Made by a program: the position numbers and the translations under genes. This document shows positions 16,271-24,586 of a stretch of 64,000 nt of DNA, one piece after another. Origin of the DNA: Nocardioides sp. Iso805N (GTDB taxonomy: Bacteria > Actinomycetota > Actinomycetes > Propionibacteriales > Nocardioidaceae); NCBI RefSeq assembly GCF_000364605.1, contig NZ_KB822580.1, positions 4,823 through 68,822 of the forward strand. The letters are read 5' to 3'. The first letter of the stretch is position 1, and each line of letters opens with the position of its first letter. Below the pieces are notes generated by a model. That model worked only from the letters and a program-made list of their open reading frames with translations. It was not told where the DNA came from and did not search any database.

Positions 16271-16885
16271 TCAGCCGGCGATCTTGCGGACCATCTCCAA
16301 GGTGGCGTCGATGACGTCGTAGGCCTCGCGCCGCGAGTCGGTCTCGCTGATCAGACGGGCGGCGTCGCCGATCAGCGAGGTGAGGGCGAGCACGAGCACG
16401 CGCCCGGCCGCGCTCTCGGGCACGCGGAGCAGCAGGCCGTTCTCCCGGACCCAGTCCTGGCTGCGCTGTCGCCGCCAGGCGTCGACGTCGGGCGGGTGGT
16501 CGCCGGACAGGACGACGCGCGCGAGATCCTGGTTGGTCCAGGCTTGCTCGAGGTAGGCGCGTGCGCCGGCCAGGAAGAGCTGCAGCGGGTCGCGCTCGCC
16601 GCTCGCCCGCAGCTCTTGGACCGCCTGGGTCGAGGCGTCGTGGAGGGTGTCCTGGTACTCGCCGCACAGGGCCAGGTAGAGCTCAGTCTTGCCGCCGAAG
16701 TGGTGGTAGATGCTCCCCACGCTGCTGCCCGAGTGCTGGACCACGTCGCTGACGTTGGCGTTGGTGAAGCCGTGCTCGATGAAGACTGCGCGGGCGGCGG
16801 CGAGGATCGCGCCCCGCGTCTCGGTGGTACGGCTCCACTGCCGGGTGGGGCGCGAGGGCTCTGCCTGTGCGCGTGCACTCGTCAT
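16271..16885 (-). CDS. TetR family regulator of the catabolic island
   Basis: A 204-residue TetR repressor. The N-terminal helix-turn-helix spans about residues 24-70, with the recognition part NVSDVVQHSGSSVGSIYHHFGGKTELY. The C-terminal half is helical and variable, as expected for ligand binding. It sits between the leftward permease operon and the rightward hydrolase/DUF35/thiolase operon. A TAGAA-N5-TTCTA palindrome lies 93 bases before its start, and near copies stand at 4525 and 16050. It most likely represses all three arms and is released by an acyl-CoA or the substrate. That target assignment is inference from position and shared sites. Confidence 0.85.
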   Translation of the reverse strand: MTSARAQAEPSRPTRQWSRTTETRGAILAAARAVFIEHGFTNANVSDVVQHSGSSVGSIYHHFGGKTELYLALCGEYQDTLHDASTQAVQELRASGERDPLQLFLAGARAYLEQAWTNQDLARVVLSGDHPPDVDAWRRQRSQDWVRENGLLLRVPESAAGRVLVLALTSLIGDAARLISETDSRREAYDVIDATLEMVRKIAG

Positions 16886-16977
16886 CGTTCACCCCCTTGG
16901 TCGGTGTTCACACCCTACGCCGACGCTGATCGGCGGTGGTCTGGATCGAGGTCATTGGCAGGGAGCCTCGGACATGC

Positions 16978-16992
16978 TAGAACCATATTCTA
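16978..16992. promoter_or_regulatory. TetR-type operator TAGAACCATATTCTA
   Basis: A perfect TAGAA-N5-TTCTA repeat in the divergent region between the TetR gene and the hydrolase gene, 32 bases before the ATG at 17025. It extends on the right into TTCTAGAA, as the sites at 4456 and 16050 also do. Confidence 0.68.
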
Positions 16993-17024
16993 GAACGTAC
17001 ATGAGTCTGATTTCGAGGAGTGCG

Positions 17025-17882
17025 ATGAAGACATCCCTCTGGCCGCCGCGAGCCGGTGTGGCCACGGCCGTCGGCAGTGCGGCCTGGCACCTGCTGGCTC
17101 CGAATGCCAGCGAGTGGACCTACGAGGGCACCAACACCTGGTTGCTCGGGACACCCGGTGGCGGGGAATGCCTGGTCGTCGACCCTGGTACGACGACCAC
17201 CTCCCACCTGGACGCGATCCTCGAGACGGCTCGGCTGCGCGGCTGGCGCGTTGCCGGCATCCTGGTGACGCACGATCACGACGACCACTCGCCAGGTGCC
17301 GCGGAGCTGGGCCGACGCACCGACGCACCTGTCTACGCCAACGCGCCCCACGTCGCGGACCAGGTCATCGGCGAGGGCGACCGGATCCGGATCGACGGGC
17401 TGGACCTCGAAGTGCTCCACACGCCCGGTCACAGCGACGACTCGCTGACGTTCTGGGAGCCGCGGGAGCGGCTGATGCTCAGCGGCGACACGATCTTGGG
17501 CCGGCGCTCGGCGGCGGTCTTCGGCCGGCTCGCCGACTTCTTCGCCTCCTCGGCCCGGCTGCGCGAGCTGGCTGGCGACGACACGACGCTGCTGCCCGGC
17601 CACGGCGAGCCGCAAGGCGACGCCGGGCCGGTGATCGACCGCGCCGTCGCCGTACGCCGCCTGCGGGTCGCCCAGGTCGCGCGCCTGCTCGACGCCGGCG
17701 TCACTCGTGCGGCCGACCTGACGGCGCACATCTACCCCGACATCCCCGAGCTGCGCCGCCGAGCCGCCGAGATCTCGGTCCGGGCGACCCGCGAGCTGGT
17801 GCTCGACGAGCGCGCGACGCATGCCTGCCACGGCCACGACGGTCATCACGGCCACGACACCGTCACCCCCACGCATCCCTGA
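17025..17882 (+). CDS. Metallo-beta-lactamase-fold hydrolase with His-rich tail
   Basis: A 285-residue MBL-fold enzyme. It has the metal-binding THDHDDH at residues 82-88, further ligands at His136 (TPGH), Asp155 (SGDT) and His193 (LPGH), and a helical C-terminal domain as in LACTB2-like and acyl-thioester hydrolases. The last 20 residues contain seven histidines in HACHGHDGHHGHD, which probably store or recruit zinc. I chose the ATG at 17025 with a GAGGAG site five bases upstream. It leads an operon with DUF35 and thiolase-like genes, which makes an acyl-CoA or lactone hydrolase more likely than a nuclease. Confidence 0.85.
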   Translation: MKTSLWPPRAGVATAVGSAAWHLLAPNASEWTYEGTNTWLLGTPGGGECLVVDPGTTTTSHLDAILETARLRGWRVAGILVTHDHDDHSPGAAELGRRTDAPVYANAPHVADQVIGEGDRIRIDGLDLEVLHTPGHSDDSLTFWEPRERLMLSGDTILGRRSAAVFGRLADFFASSARLRELAGDDTTLLPGHGEPQGDAGPVIDRAVAVRRLRVAQVARLLDAGVTRAADLTAHIYPDIPELRRRAAEISVRATRELVLDERATHACHGHDGHHGHDTVTPTHP

Positions 17883-17911
17883 ACCCGCCGACCGACCTCG
17901 AGAGGAAGCTC

Positions 17912-18331
17912 ATGTCCGCGTCCACCAAGGCGTTGCCCACGCCGACCCCGGAGACCGCTCCCTACTGGGAGGGTGCCCGAGCCGGCGAGCTGCGCATCCA
18001 GCGCTGCCGCGCCTGCACCCAGGCCTACTTCTACCCGCGGCCCTACTGCCCGCAGTGCGGCTCGGCCGACGTCGAGTGGTTCGTCACCAGCGGCCGCGCG
18101 ACGTTGGCGTCGTACATCATCTCCGAGCGCGCTGCGCCGGGCTTCGACGCGCCGTACGCGATCGCGATCGTGGAACTCGAGGAGGGACCGCGGATGATGA
18201 CCAACATCGTCGAGGTCGAGCCCACGCCCGAGCGACTGGTGCTCGACATGGCCCTGGAGGTCAGGTTCGAGGATCGCGGTGAGATCACCGTGCCCGTCTT
18301 CGCACCGGCCGGTCAGGCGGTGGAGGCATGA
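17912..18331 (+). CDS. DUF35 OB-fold / zinc-ribbon protein
   Basis: A 139-residue protein with a rubredoxin-like zinc ribbon (Cys32, Cys35, Cys46, Cys49 in CRAC and CPQC) followed by an OB-fold domain. Such proteins are obligate partners of thiolase-like enzymes, for example the DUF35 domain of ChsH2 with the aldolase Ltp2, and BbsA with BbsB. The stop codon overlaps the thiolase ATG (ATGA), which supports a stable complex. It would bind the acyl-CoA substrate and shape the active site rather than catalyse alone. Confidence 0.88.
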   Translation: MSASTKALPTPTPETAPYWEGARAGELRIQRCRACTQAYFYPRPYCPQCGSADVEWFVTSGRATLASYIISERAAPGFDAPYAIAIVELEEGPRMMTNIVEVEPTPERLVLDMALEVRFEDRGEITVPVFAPAGQAVEA

Positions 18332-19479
18332 GCACCGGAGCCGTGATCATCGGAGCAGCCGAGACCGATCGGGTCGGCAAGCTGCCCGGCCACTCCACCT
18401 TGATGCTGCACCTGGAGGCGGCCCACAACGCTCTCGCCGACGCCGGCCTGTCCGTGCACGACATCGACGGCGTGGCTGGTGTGTCCGCACCGGGTCCGCT
18501 CGCGGTCGCGCACGCCCTCGGCATCACGCCGGCGTGGCTCGACTCCACCAGCGTCGGCGGTACGTCGTTCCTCTTCCACGTGCGTCACGCGGCCGCGGCG
18601 ATCGCGGCCGGGCTGTGCACGACCGTGCTGATCACCCACGGGGAGTCCGGCAGGTCGCGCGTCGGCGCGCCGTCGTACACCCGCGATCCCGGCTCGATGC
18701 CGGGGCAGTTCGAGGCGCCGTACGGCATCATCTCGCCGCCGACCATGTTCACGGTGCCGGCGCTGCGCTACCTGAAGGACACCGGCACCACCCAGGAGCA
18801 GCTGGCGTCCGTGGCCGTCGCCCAGCGGCGCTGGTCGGCCCGCAACCCGCGGGCGATGTTCCGCGAGGAGATCACTGTCGACGACGTCTTCGCCTCGCCG
18901 ATCATCGCCTACCCCTTCCACCTGCTCGAGTGCTGCCTGGTGACGGACGGCGGCGGGGCGCTGATCGTGACGTCGGCCGAGCGCGCCCGTGACCTGCCAC
19001 AGCGGCACCGCCCGGTGCACCTGCTCGGTGCGGGCGAGGCCAGCGACGCCCCGCTCGTCTCGCAGATGGAGGATCTGACCAGCTCGCGGGGCTTCCGGCT
19101 CTCCAGCGCGGCGGCCTTCGAGGAGGCCCGGATCAGCGTCGACGACGTCGACCACCTGATGATCTACGACGCCTTCGCCCACCTGCCGCTCTACGGCCTC
19201 GAGGACATGGGCTTCGTCAAGCGCGGCGAGGCGGGCGCGTTCATCGCCGAGGGTCACACGTCGCCGGGTGGCAGCCTGCCGATGAACACCAACGGTGGTG
19301 GCCTCTCCTACACCCACACCGGGATGTACGGGATGTTCGCCATCCAGGAGGCCGTCCGCCAGCTGCGCGGCGAGGCGGCCGCACAGCTGCCGGACCCGAA
19401 GGTGTCGGTCGTGCTCGGCAACGGCGGCATGTTCATGGCCGCGGCCACCCTCGTGCTGGGCAGCGACGCGGTCGACTGA
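18328..19479 (+). CDS. Thiolase-fold protein without nucleophilic Cys, probable aldolase-type partner of DUF35
   Basis: A 383-residue thiolase of the lipid-transfer/SCP2-like group. The C-terminal thiolase signature is present (NTNGGGLSYTHTGMYG, about residues 322-337) and HxxxxE-like elements can be followed. At the place where thiolases carry the acyl-accepting Cys, the sequence reads STSVGGTSF, with no Cys. Ltp2-type aldolases in steroid side-chain degradation also lack it and use tyrosines. Coupling to a DUF35 gene points the same way. I therefore favour retro-aldol cleavage of a 3-hydroxyacyl-CoA over thiolysis; this is inference. Confidence 0.8.
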   Translation: MSTGAVIIGAAETDRVGKLPGHSTLMLHLEAAHNALADAGLSVHDIDGVAGVSAPGPLAVAHALGITPAWLDSTSVGGTSFLFHVRHAAAAIAAGLCTTVLITHGESGRSRVGAPSYTRDPGSMPGQFEAPYGIISPPTMFTVPALRYLKDTGTTQEQLASVAVAQRRWSARNPRAMFREEITVDDVFASPIIAYPFHLLECCLVTDGGGALIVTSAERARDLPQRHRPVHLLGAGEASDAPLVSQMEDLTSSRGFRLSSAAAFEEARISVDDVDHLMIYDAFAHLPLYGLEDMGFVKRGEAGAFIAEGHTSPGGSLPMNTNGGGLSYTHTGMYGMFAIQEAVRQLRGEAAAQLPDPKVSVVLGNGGMFMAAATLVLGSDAVD

Positions 19480-19524
19480 GACGCGATCGCACCGCGTCAG
19501 GGGGCTCCCGGCAGAATCGAGCGC

Positions 19525-20778
19525 ATGACGGCCGGCCCGATCACGGACACCTCAGCCGATGCAGTACGTCGACGGGCCTTGCGCCAGATGCGCACGGTGG
19601 CGACATCGCTGCTCGTGCTGGCGGCTGTCGTCTTCGTGCTCACCCTGCACAAGGACGGATTCCTGGGCTACGTCAACGCCGGGGCGGAGGCCTCCATGGT
19701 CGGCGCGATGGCCGACTGGTTCGCGGTCACGGCGCTCTTCCGGCACCCGCTGGGGCTGCCGATCCCGCACACCGCCCTGATCCCACGGCGCAAGGACGAC
19801 ATCGGGCACAGCCTGGAGGAGTTCGTGGGGGAGAACTTCCTGGCCGAGGAGGTGCTGCGCGAGCGGATCGCGGTCGTCCAGCCGGCGCTGCGGATCGGCA
19901 ACTGGCTGGCCGAAGAGACCAACGCCCGCGCGCTGGTGGACGAGGCCTCGACAGTGGCCGCTGCCGCCCTGAGCCGGGTGCGCGACGACCACATCGCCGA
20001 GCTGGTCAACGACGTACTGGTCCCGCGCCTGGCCGAGGAGCCGATCGCACCGCTCCTCGGCGGGGCGCTCGAGGGCGCGCTGGCCGACAACCTGCACCGC
20101 GGCGTGGTCGACCTGGCACTCGTGGAGCTGCACGATTGGCTGGCCGCGAACCAGGACACGGTGACCGACGTGCTGGGGGAGCGGGCGCCATGGTGGATAC
20201 CGCCGGCCCTGCGCGACCCGGCGGCGGCCCGCATCCACGTCGAGATCGTGCGCTGGGTGGCCGACATCCGCGACGACCCGAGCCACCGGGCCCGGCTGGC
20301 GCTGGACAAGATGCTCGGCGAGCTGGCCCACGACCTCCAGCACGATCCGGCCACCCAGGAGCGGGCCGAGCAGTTCAAGCACCGGCTGCTCAAGCACCCG
20401 CAGGTGATCGCCACCTCGATCGACCTGTGGGACGCGTTCCGGCGCGCGCTGACCTCGGCGCTGCGCGACGACGACAGTGCACTGCGTGCCCGGCTGGTGG
20501 AGGAGGCCACCCGGTTCGGCGGGCGGCTGCAGACCGACGCCGGCCTGCGTGACCGGCTCCAGGCGGTCGCGGCCGACGCGGTCGTCTACGTGGTCAAGCG
20601 GTACGGCAAGGAGGCGACCGCCGTCATCACCCACACCATCGAGCGGTGGGACGGTCGCGAGGCGTCGCGCCGCATCGAGCTGCACGTGGGCCGCGACCTC
20701 CAGTTCATCCGGATCAACGGCACCCTGGTCGGTGGGCTGGTCGGCGTGCTGATCCACGCCGCTGCGGCGGTGCTGTAG
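19525..20778 (+). CDS. DUF445 family membrane protein
   Basis: A 417-residue protein with one hydrophobic helix near residues 24-43 and another at the C-terminus (GTLVGGLVGVLIHAAAAV), and a long helical middle part. Family signature MVGAMADWFAVTALFRHPLGLPIPHTALIPRRKDDIG follows the first helix in part (positions 58-92). The family (YheB/YjiN-like) is widespread and of unknown function. CAGAAT lies seven bases before the ATG, suggesting a leaderless transcript. It stands apart from the thiolase operon (45-base gap). Confidence 0.85.
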   Translation: MTAGPITDTSADAVRRRALRQMRTVATSLLVLAAVVFVLTLHKDGFLGYVNAGAEASMVGAMADWFAVTALFRHPLGLPIPHTALIPRRKDDIGHSLEEFVGENFLAEEVLRERIAVVQPALRIGNWLAEETNARALVDEASTVAAAALSRVRDDHIAELVNDVLVPRLAEEPIAPLLGGALEGALADNLHRGVVDLALVELHDWLAANQDTVTDVLGERAPWWIPPALRDPAAARIHVEIVRWVADIRDDPSHRARLALDKMLGELAHDLQHDPATQERAEQFKHRLLKHPQVIATSIDLWDAFRRALTSALRDDDSALRARLVEEATRFGGRLQTDAGLRDRLQAVAADAVVYVVKRYGKEATAVITHTIERWDGREASRRIELHVGRDLQFIRINGTLVGGLVGVLIHAAAAVL

Positions 20779-20950
20779 CCGGTCCTGTAGGCGGCCCCAG
20801 GCCACCGATCCGAGGCTCTAGCACCCCGATCACGACGGAATCACGCGATGATTTAACAGAGCGCGACGGGATCGAAACATGGAAGGTGTTCCGGTCGGCC
20901 CTTCGGGTGTCTAGCATCACAGTCGCTACCCCGATGAAGGCGAGGAAGAC

Positions 20951-22414
20951 GTGACCACGGTTGTCCCGGCGCAAGAGTCCAGCAATCCCGAGTCCCGCGG
21001 CGGGCTCCGCGAGGGCGCGCTGCACATGTTCGACACCATCATCATGGCGTTCGCGGGGAGCGCCCCGGCGTACTCCCTCGCGGCGACCACCCCGCTGCTG
21101 ATCGGCGCCGCCGGCCTGTACGGGCCGGCCGCACTGCTGTGGTGCGCGATCCCGATGCTCGGTATCGCCATCGCCTTCAGCTACCTCGGCAAGCTCGACG
21201 TCCATGCCGGTGCGAGCTACTCCTGGGTGGCGCGCGCGCTGCACCCCGCGCTGGGCTTCATCTCGGGCTGGTCGTTGGTCGTGTCCGCAACGATCTTCAT
21301 GGTCGCGGGGTCGCTGCCTGCGGGGCAGTACACGCTCTCGCTCTTCTCCGACACTGCGGCCAACAACACCTGGGCCTGTGTCGGTGTCGGCGCCTTCGTC
21401 TTCCTGGTGATGGCGGCACTGGTGCTGCGCGGGGTCACGATCACCGCGCGGGCGCAGTGGATCATGACCGGCATCGAGGTCGCCATCCTGGTGGTCTTCG
21501 GCATCGCCGCCCTGATCCACGGTGGCGACGCGGCCTCCTTCCAGTGGTCCTGGCTGTGGGGCTGGGGTCACTTCGGTGGGATGAGCGGCTTCGCTGGTGC
21601 TGCCCTGATCGCTGCCTTCTACTTCTGGGGCTGGGACGTCACCGCGAACCTGTCCGAGGAGACTCACGACAGCGAGAAGAACTCCGGTCTCGGCGGCATG
21701 ATCGGGGTCGTCGGCGTCTTCGTGCTCTTCGAGATCTTCACCATCGCGGTCAACATGATGTTCACCGCGCAACAGGTCCAGGACAGCGACAACCTGCTCG
21801 GCGACCTGGGCAACATGGTCGCCGGCAACTGGGCCGGCAAGACCTTGGTCTTCGCCGTGGTGCTCTCCACGATCGCCACCCTCGAGACGACGCTCATCCA
21901 GGTCACCCGCACGCTGTTCGCGATGGGGCGCGACCACACCATCCCGAGCATCTTCGGTGCTGCCCACCGTCGCTGGCTGACCCCGTGGTTCGCGGTGGTC
22001 GTGGTGACGGTCGTCTCGCTCGTCCTCTTCGTCGCCTCGACCAAGCTCGGTGGCGTCTCGACCATCATGGGCGACGCGATCACCGCGATCGGCCTGCAGA
22101 TCTGCATCTACTACGCCCTGGCCGGCATCGCCGTGGTGGTGGCCTACCGCAAGGTCGCCTTCACCAGCGTCAAGAGCGCGATCCTGGTCGCCATCTGGCC
22201 GGCCATCGGCGCCGTCTTCATGATCTTCCTGCTCATCCAGTCGTGCTTCGGACCCAACCGGCTCACCGGCGCGGAGATGGCGATCGGCTTCGGCGCGGTC
22301 GCCCTCGGCCTGATCCCGATGGCCTACTACTGGATCTCCGGCAGCCCGTGGTTCCGCAACCCGGGCCCGCGGCTGGACGCCGTCCCCGAGACGGTGGCCG
22401 AGGTCGGTCTCTGA
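20951..22414 (+). CDS. APC family amino acid permease
   Basis: A 487-residue transporter with about 12 membrane helices. The first helix region IIMAFAGSAPAYSLAATTP carries the broken-helix Gly/Ala/Ser-rich motif of the amino acid-polyamine-organocation family, and GWDVTANLSEET near residue 232 matches the conserved helix 6 region. The GTG at 20951 has GAGGAAG upstream. The 172-base region before it holds a short inverted repeat GGAA-GGTG-TTCC (about 20881-20892) and no gene. Substrate is probably an amino acid or amine; not more can be said. Confidence 0.87.
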   Translation: MTTVVPAQESSNPESRGGLREGALHMFDTIIMAFAGSAPAYSLAATTPLLIGAAGLYGPAALLWCAIPMLGIAIAFSYLGKLDVHAGASYSWVARALHPALGFISGWSLVVSATIFMVAGSLPAGQYTLSLFSDTAANNTWACVGVGAFVFLVMAALVLRGVTITARAQWIMTGIEVAILVVFGIAALIHGGDAASFQWSWLWGWGHFGGMSGFAGAALIAAFYFWGWDVTANLSEETHDSEKNSGLGGMIGVVGVFVLFEIFTIAVNMMFTAQQVQDSDNLLGDLGNMVAGNWAGKTLVFAVVLSTIATLETTLIQVTRTLFAMGRDHTIPSIFGAAHRRWLTPWFAVVVVTVVSLVLFVASTKLGGVSTIMGDAITAIGLQICIYYALAGIAVVVAYRKVAFTSVKSAILVAIWPAIGAVFMIFLLIQSCFGPNRLTGAEMAIGFGAVALGLIPMAYYWISGSPWFRNPGPRLDAVPETVAEVGL

Positions 22415-22425
22415 CGCTGCGGCCG

Positions 22426-22431
22426 TAGGGT
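22426..22431 (+). promoter_or_regulatory. Leaderless-type -10 box TAGGGT of the FKBP gene
   Basis: TAGGGT is followed by six bases and the ATG at 22438, so transcription should start at or next to the start codon. Confidence 0.5.
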
Positions 22432-22437
22432 GGTCCC

Positions 22438-22809
22438 ATGACTGAGAAGCCCGAGATCGACTTCGTCGACCCGACCCCGCCCACCGACCTCGTCATCACC
22501 GAGCTGACCGAGGGCGACGGCGAGGAGGCCGTGGCCGGCAAGACCGTCAGCGTGCACTACGTCGGTGTCGCCCACAGCACCGGCGAGGAGTTCGACGCGT
22601 CCTACAACCGCGGCGAGCCGCTGCGCTTCCGCCTCGGCATCGGCCAGGTCATCTCCGGCTGGGACCAGGGTGTCCAGGGGATGAAGGTCGGCGGCCGTCG
22701 TCAGCTCGTCATCCCGCCGCACCTGGGCTACGGCGACCGTGGCGCCGGCGGCGTGATCAAGCCCGGCGAGACGCTGATCTTCGTCGTCGACCTGCTCGGC
22801 GTCAGCTGA
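22438..22809 (+). CDS. FKBP-type peptidyl-prolyl cis-trans isomerase
   Basis: A 123-residue cytosolic FKBP. The core is complete: VSVHYVGVAHSTGEEFDASYNRGEPLRFRLG in segments, VISGWDQGVQGMKVGGRR, IPPHLGYGDRGAGG and the last strand LIFVVDLLGV. The aromatic pocket residues (Tyr, Phe, Trp in GWDQG) are in place. It accelerates proline isomerisation during protein folding. No signal peptide is present. The S4 gene follows after five bases, so they are likely one transcript. Confidence 0.93.
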   Translation: MTEKPEIDFVDPTPPTDLVITELTEGDGEEAVAGKTVSVHYVGVAHSTGEEFDASYNRGEPLRFRLGIGQVISGWDQGVQGMKVGGRRQLVIPPHLGYGDRGAGGVIKPGETLIFVVDLLGVS

Positions 22810-22814
22810 TCCAC

Positions 22815-23063
22815 GTGGCCGAACCGCAGGACGTCCCGATCCGCGACGAGTCGATCCGGCTGGGCCAGTTCCTGAAGCTGGCCAGCCTGGTCGACTCCGG
22901 CGCCGATGCCAAGCCCGTGATCGCCGACGGCCTGGTGCGCGTCAACGGCGAGGTCGAGACGCGCCGCGGTCGCCAGCTCCACCATGGGGACGTGGTGGAG
23001 CTGGGCGGGCTGGCGTCCCGGGTCGCCGACTCGGCGACCTTCGACGACGGGTTGCCCTGGTAG
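22815..23063 (+). CDS. S4-like RNA-binding protein (YbcJ/RlbA type)
   Basis: An 82-residue protein made of one S4 domain: IRLGQFLKLASLVDSGADAKPVIADGLVRVNGEVETRRGRQL, with the Gly-x-Val-x-Val-Asn-Gly turn that contacts RNA. Small S4 proteins of this size bind structured RNA, perhaps ribosomal RNA; a specific target is not known. GTG start at 22815, five bases after the FKBP gene. No other domain is present. Confidence 0.85.
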   Translation: MAEPQDVPIRDESIRLGQFLKLASLVDSGADAKPVIADGLVRVNGEVETRRGRQLHHGDVVELGGLASRVADSATFDDGLPW

Positions 23064-23118
23064 GGGGTAGTCCGCGATCCCCGGGTGGGTACCTCTCCCA
23101 AAACGGAAGGGAGTGGCC

Positions 23119-23496
23119 ATGTCCACCATCGGATGGATCATCATTGCGGTCATCGTTGTCGTCGTGCTGCTCGCAGTGGCGATGTGGTGGCGGTCGCGGC
23201 ACCGCCAGCAGCTGAGTGCTCGCGCCGACGAGCTTCGCGTCGAGGCCCGTTCGCACAGCTCCGAGATCGGCGCGAACCGCGACGAGGCCCGCGAGGCCAA
23301 GCTGCGGGCGGAGCACGCCCGGCTCGAGGCCGAGCGCGCGCAGCGCAAGGCTGACGAGGCGAGCACAGCGCTCGCCCAGGAAGAGGCGGTGCACGAGGAC
23401 AAGCTCCGCGAGGCCGACCGACTCGACCCGGCCGTCGACCACCGGGCCGACGACTACGACCCGACGCTGGGCGGCTCGCACCGAGCGGAGGAGTGA
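23119..23496 (+). CDS. Small single-helix membrane protein with coiled coil
   Basis: A 125-residue protein: one N-terminal membrane helix (IGWIIIAVIVVVVLLAVAMWW, residues about 3-23, partly quoted), then a basic RSRHR stop-transfer and a charged, Ala/Glu/Arg-rich coiled coil to about residue 95, and an acidic tail. Topology should place the coiled coil in the cytoplasm. An AAGGGAG site is well spaced from ATG 23119; a GTG six bases earlier is possible. Conserved family name not recognised; function unknown. Confidence 0.75.
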   Translation: MSTIGWIIIAVIVVVVLLAVAMWWRSRHRQQLSARADELRVEARSHSSEIGANRDEAREAKLRAEHARLEAERAQRKADEASTALAQEEAVHEDKLREADRLDPAVDHRADDYDPTLGGSHRAEE

Positions 23497-23536
23497 CGGG
23501 ATCGGCGACCTGATCCCGGCGGGCGGCGGGGGCCCG

Positions 23537-24391
23537 TTAGGGGCGGCGTAGCGGCGTCACCGAACCGGGACCGTGGCTGGGCCAGTCCGGGTCGTCGCCG
23601 TCCGGCACCGTGCCCAGGAACGAGAGGGCGGCATCGTGCAGGTGGCCGTTGGTCCCCAGCCCGTTGCCGCCCCACGGGCCGTCGGTGCCGTCCAGGGAGG
23701 TGAACCGCCCGCCCGCCTCGATCACGATCGGGACCAGGGCGGCCATGTCGTGCAACGCGAGCTCCGGCTCCGAGGCGATGTCGACGGCGCCCTCGGCCAG
23801 CAGCATGTAGGACCAGAAGTCGCCGTACCCGCGGGTGCGCCAGCAGCGCCGCATCAGGGCGAGGAAGTCGTCGAGGCGCCCCCGCTCCTCCCAGCCGTTG
23901 AGCGAGGAGTAGGCCAGCGAGGCGTCCTCGAGGCGGCGTACGTCGGAGACCTGGTTGCGGTTCGCCTTCATCAGCGACTTGCCGGTCCAGCTGCCGTTGC
24001 CGGTACTGGCCCACCACCGGCGGCCGAGCTGCGGAGCCGAGACCACCGAGAGGACGACCTCGTCCTCGACGGCCAACGCGATCAGCGTCGCCCATACCGG
24101 CACGCCGCGCACGTAGTTCTTGGTGCCGTCGATCGGATCGATGATCCACCGGCGCGCCGACGTGCCGGAGGAGCCTTCCTCCTCGCCGGTGATGGCGTCC
24201 CGGCTGCGCACCCGGGAGAGGGTGCGGCGGATCGCCTCCTCGACCGCCTTGTCGGCGTCGCTGACCGGGGTCAGGTCGGGCTTGGTCATGACGTGCAGAT
24301 CAAGCGCCTTGAACCTGTCGGAGCTGATCGAGTCGGCGTCGTCGGCCAGGAGATGCGCCAGACGCAGGTCGTCGGTGTAGTCGGTGGCCAC
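23537..24391 (-). CDS. hisN: Histidinol-phosphatase, inositol monophosphatase family
   Basis: A 284-residue magnesium-dependent phosphatase. It has the GEE metal ligand motif near residue 70, WIIDPIDGTKNYVRG (Asp85 and Asp88 metal ligands) and the C-terminal ALHDMAALVPIVIEAGG. The NYVRG extension and WATLIAL distinguish the actinobacterial histidinol-phosphatase HisN from generic inositol monophosphatases. It removes phosphate from histidinol phosphate in histidine biosynthesis. GTG start at 24391; TAGGCT lies six bases upstream, so the mRNA is probably leaderless. No other his gene is near. Confidence 0.87.
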   Translation of the reverse strand: MATDYTDDLRLAHLLADDADSISSDRFKALDLHVMTKPDLTPVSDADKAVEEAIRRTLSRVRSRDAITGEEEGSSGTSARRWIIDPIDGTKNYVRGVPVWATLIALAVEDEVVLSVVSAPQLGRRWWASTGNGSWTGKSLMKANRNQVSDVRRLEDASLAYSSLNGWEERGRLDDFLALMRRCWRTRGYGDFWSYMLLAEGAVDIASEPELALHDMAALVPIVIEAGGRFTSLDGTDGPWGGNGLGTNGHLHDAALSFLGTVPDGDDPDWPSHGPGSVTPLRRP

Positions 24392-24397
24392 CTGCTC

Positions 24398-24403
24398 AGC
24401 CTA
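24398..24403 (-). promoter_or_regulatory. Leaderless-type -10 box TAGGCT of hisN
   Basis: On the minus strand TAGGCT is followed by six bases and the hisN GTG. The remaining intergenic part to 24586 holds short CGCGCTCGCA repeats and no gene. Confidence 0.5.
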
Positions 24404-24586
24404 GGCGCTTCACGCTGACTGCCGCGCTCACGGCCAGCGCGCGAGCTCGTTCTTCGTTCGCAGCCGCGCTCGCACCCGCGCTCGCATCCCCGATCGTCCG
24501 AGCGTCGCGCCGGCTCCCTCGAGGTTGGGCCGATCGGACGCCGTGTGCTCAGGGCTTTGTCAGGCGAGACGTGCAAGATTCAACTC

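Noticed and set aside
18328..19479. Ordinary degradative thiolase (acetyl-CoA acetyltransferase)
   Set aside because: The nucleophilic Cys is not at the expected place; an aldolase-type role with DUF35 fits better.
24420..24540. CGCGCTCGCA short repeats as a CRISPR-like array
   Set aside because: Units are about 10 bases, directly adjacent and without spacers of equal length.
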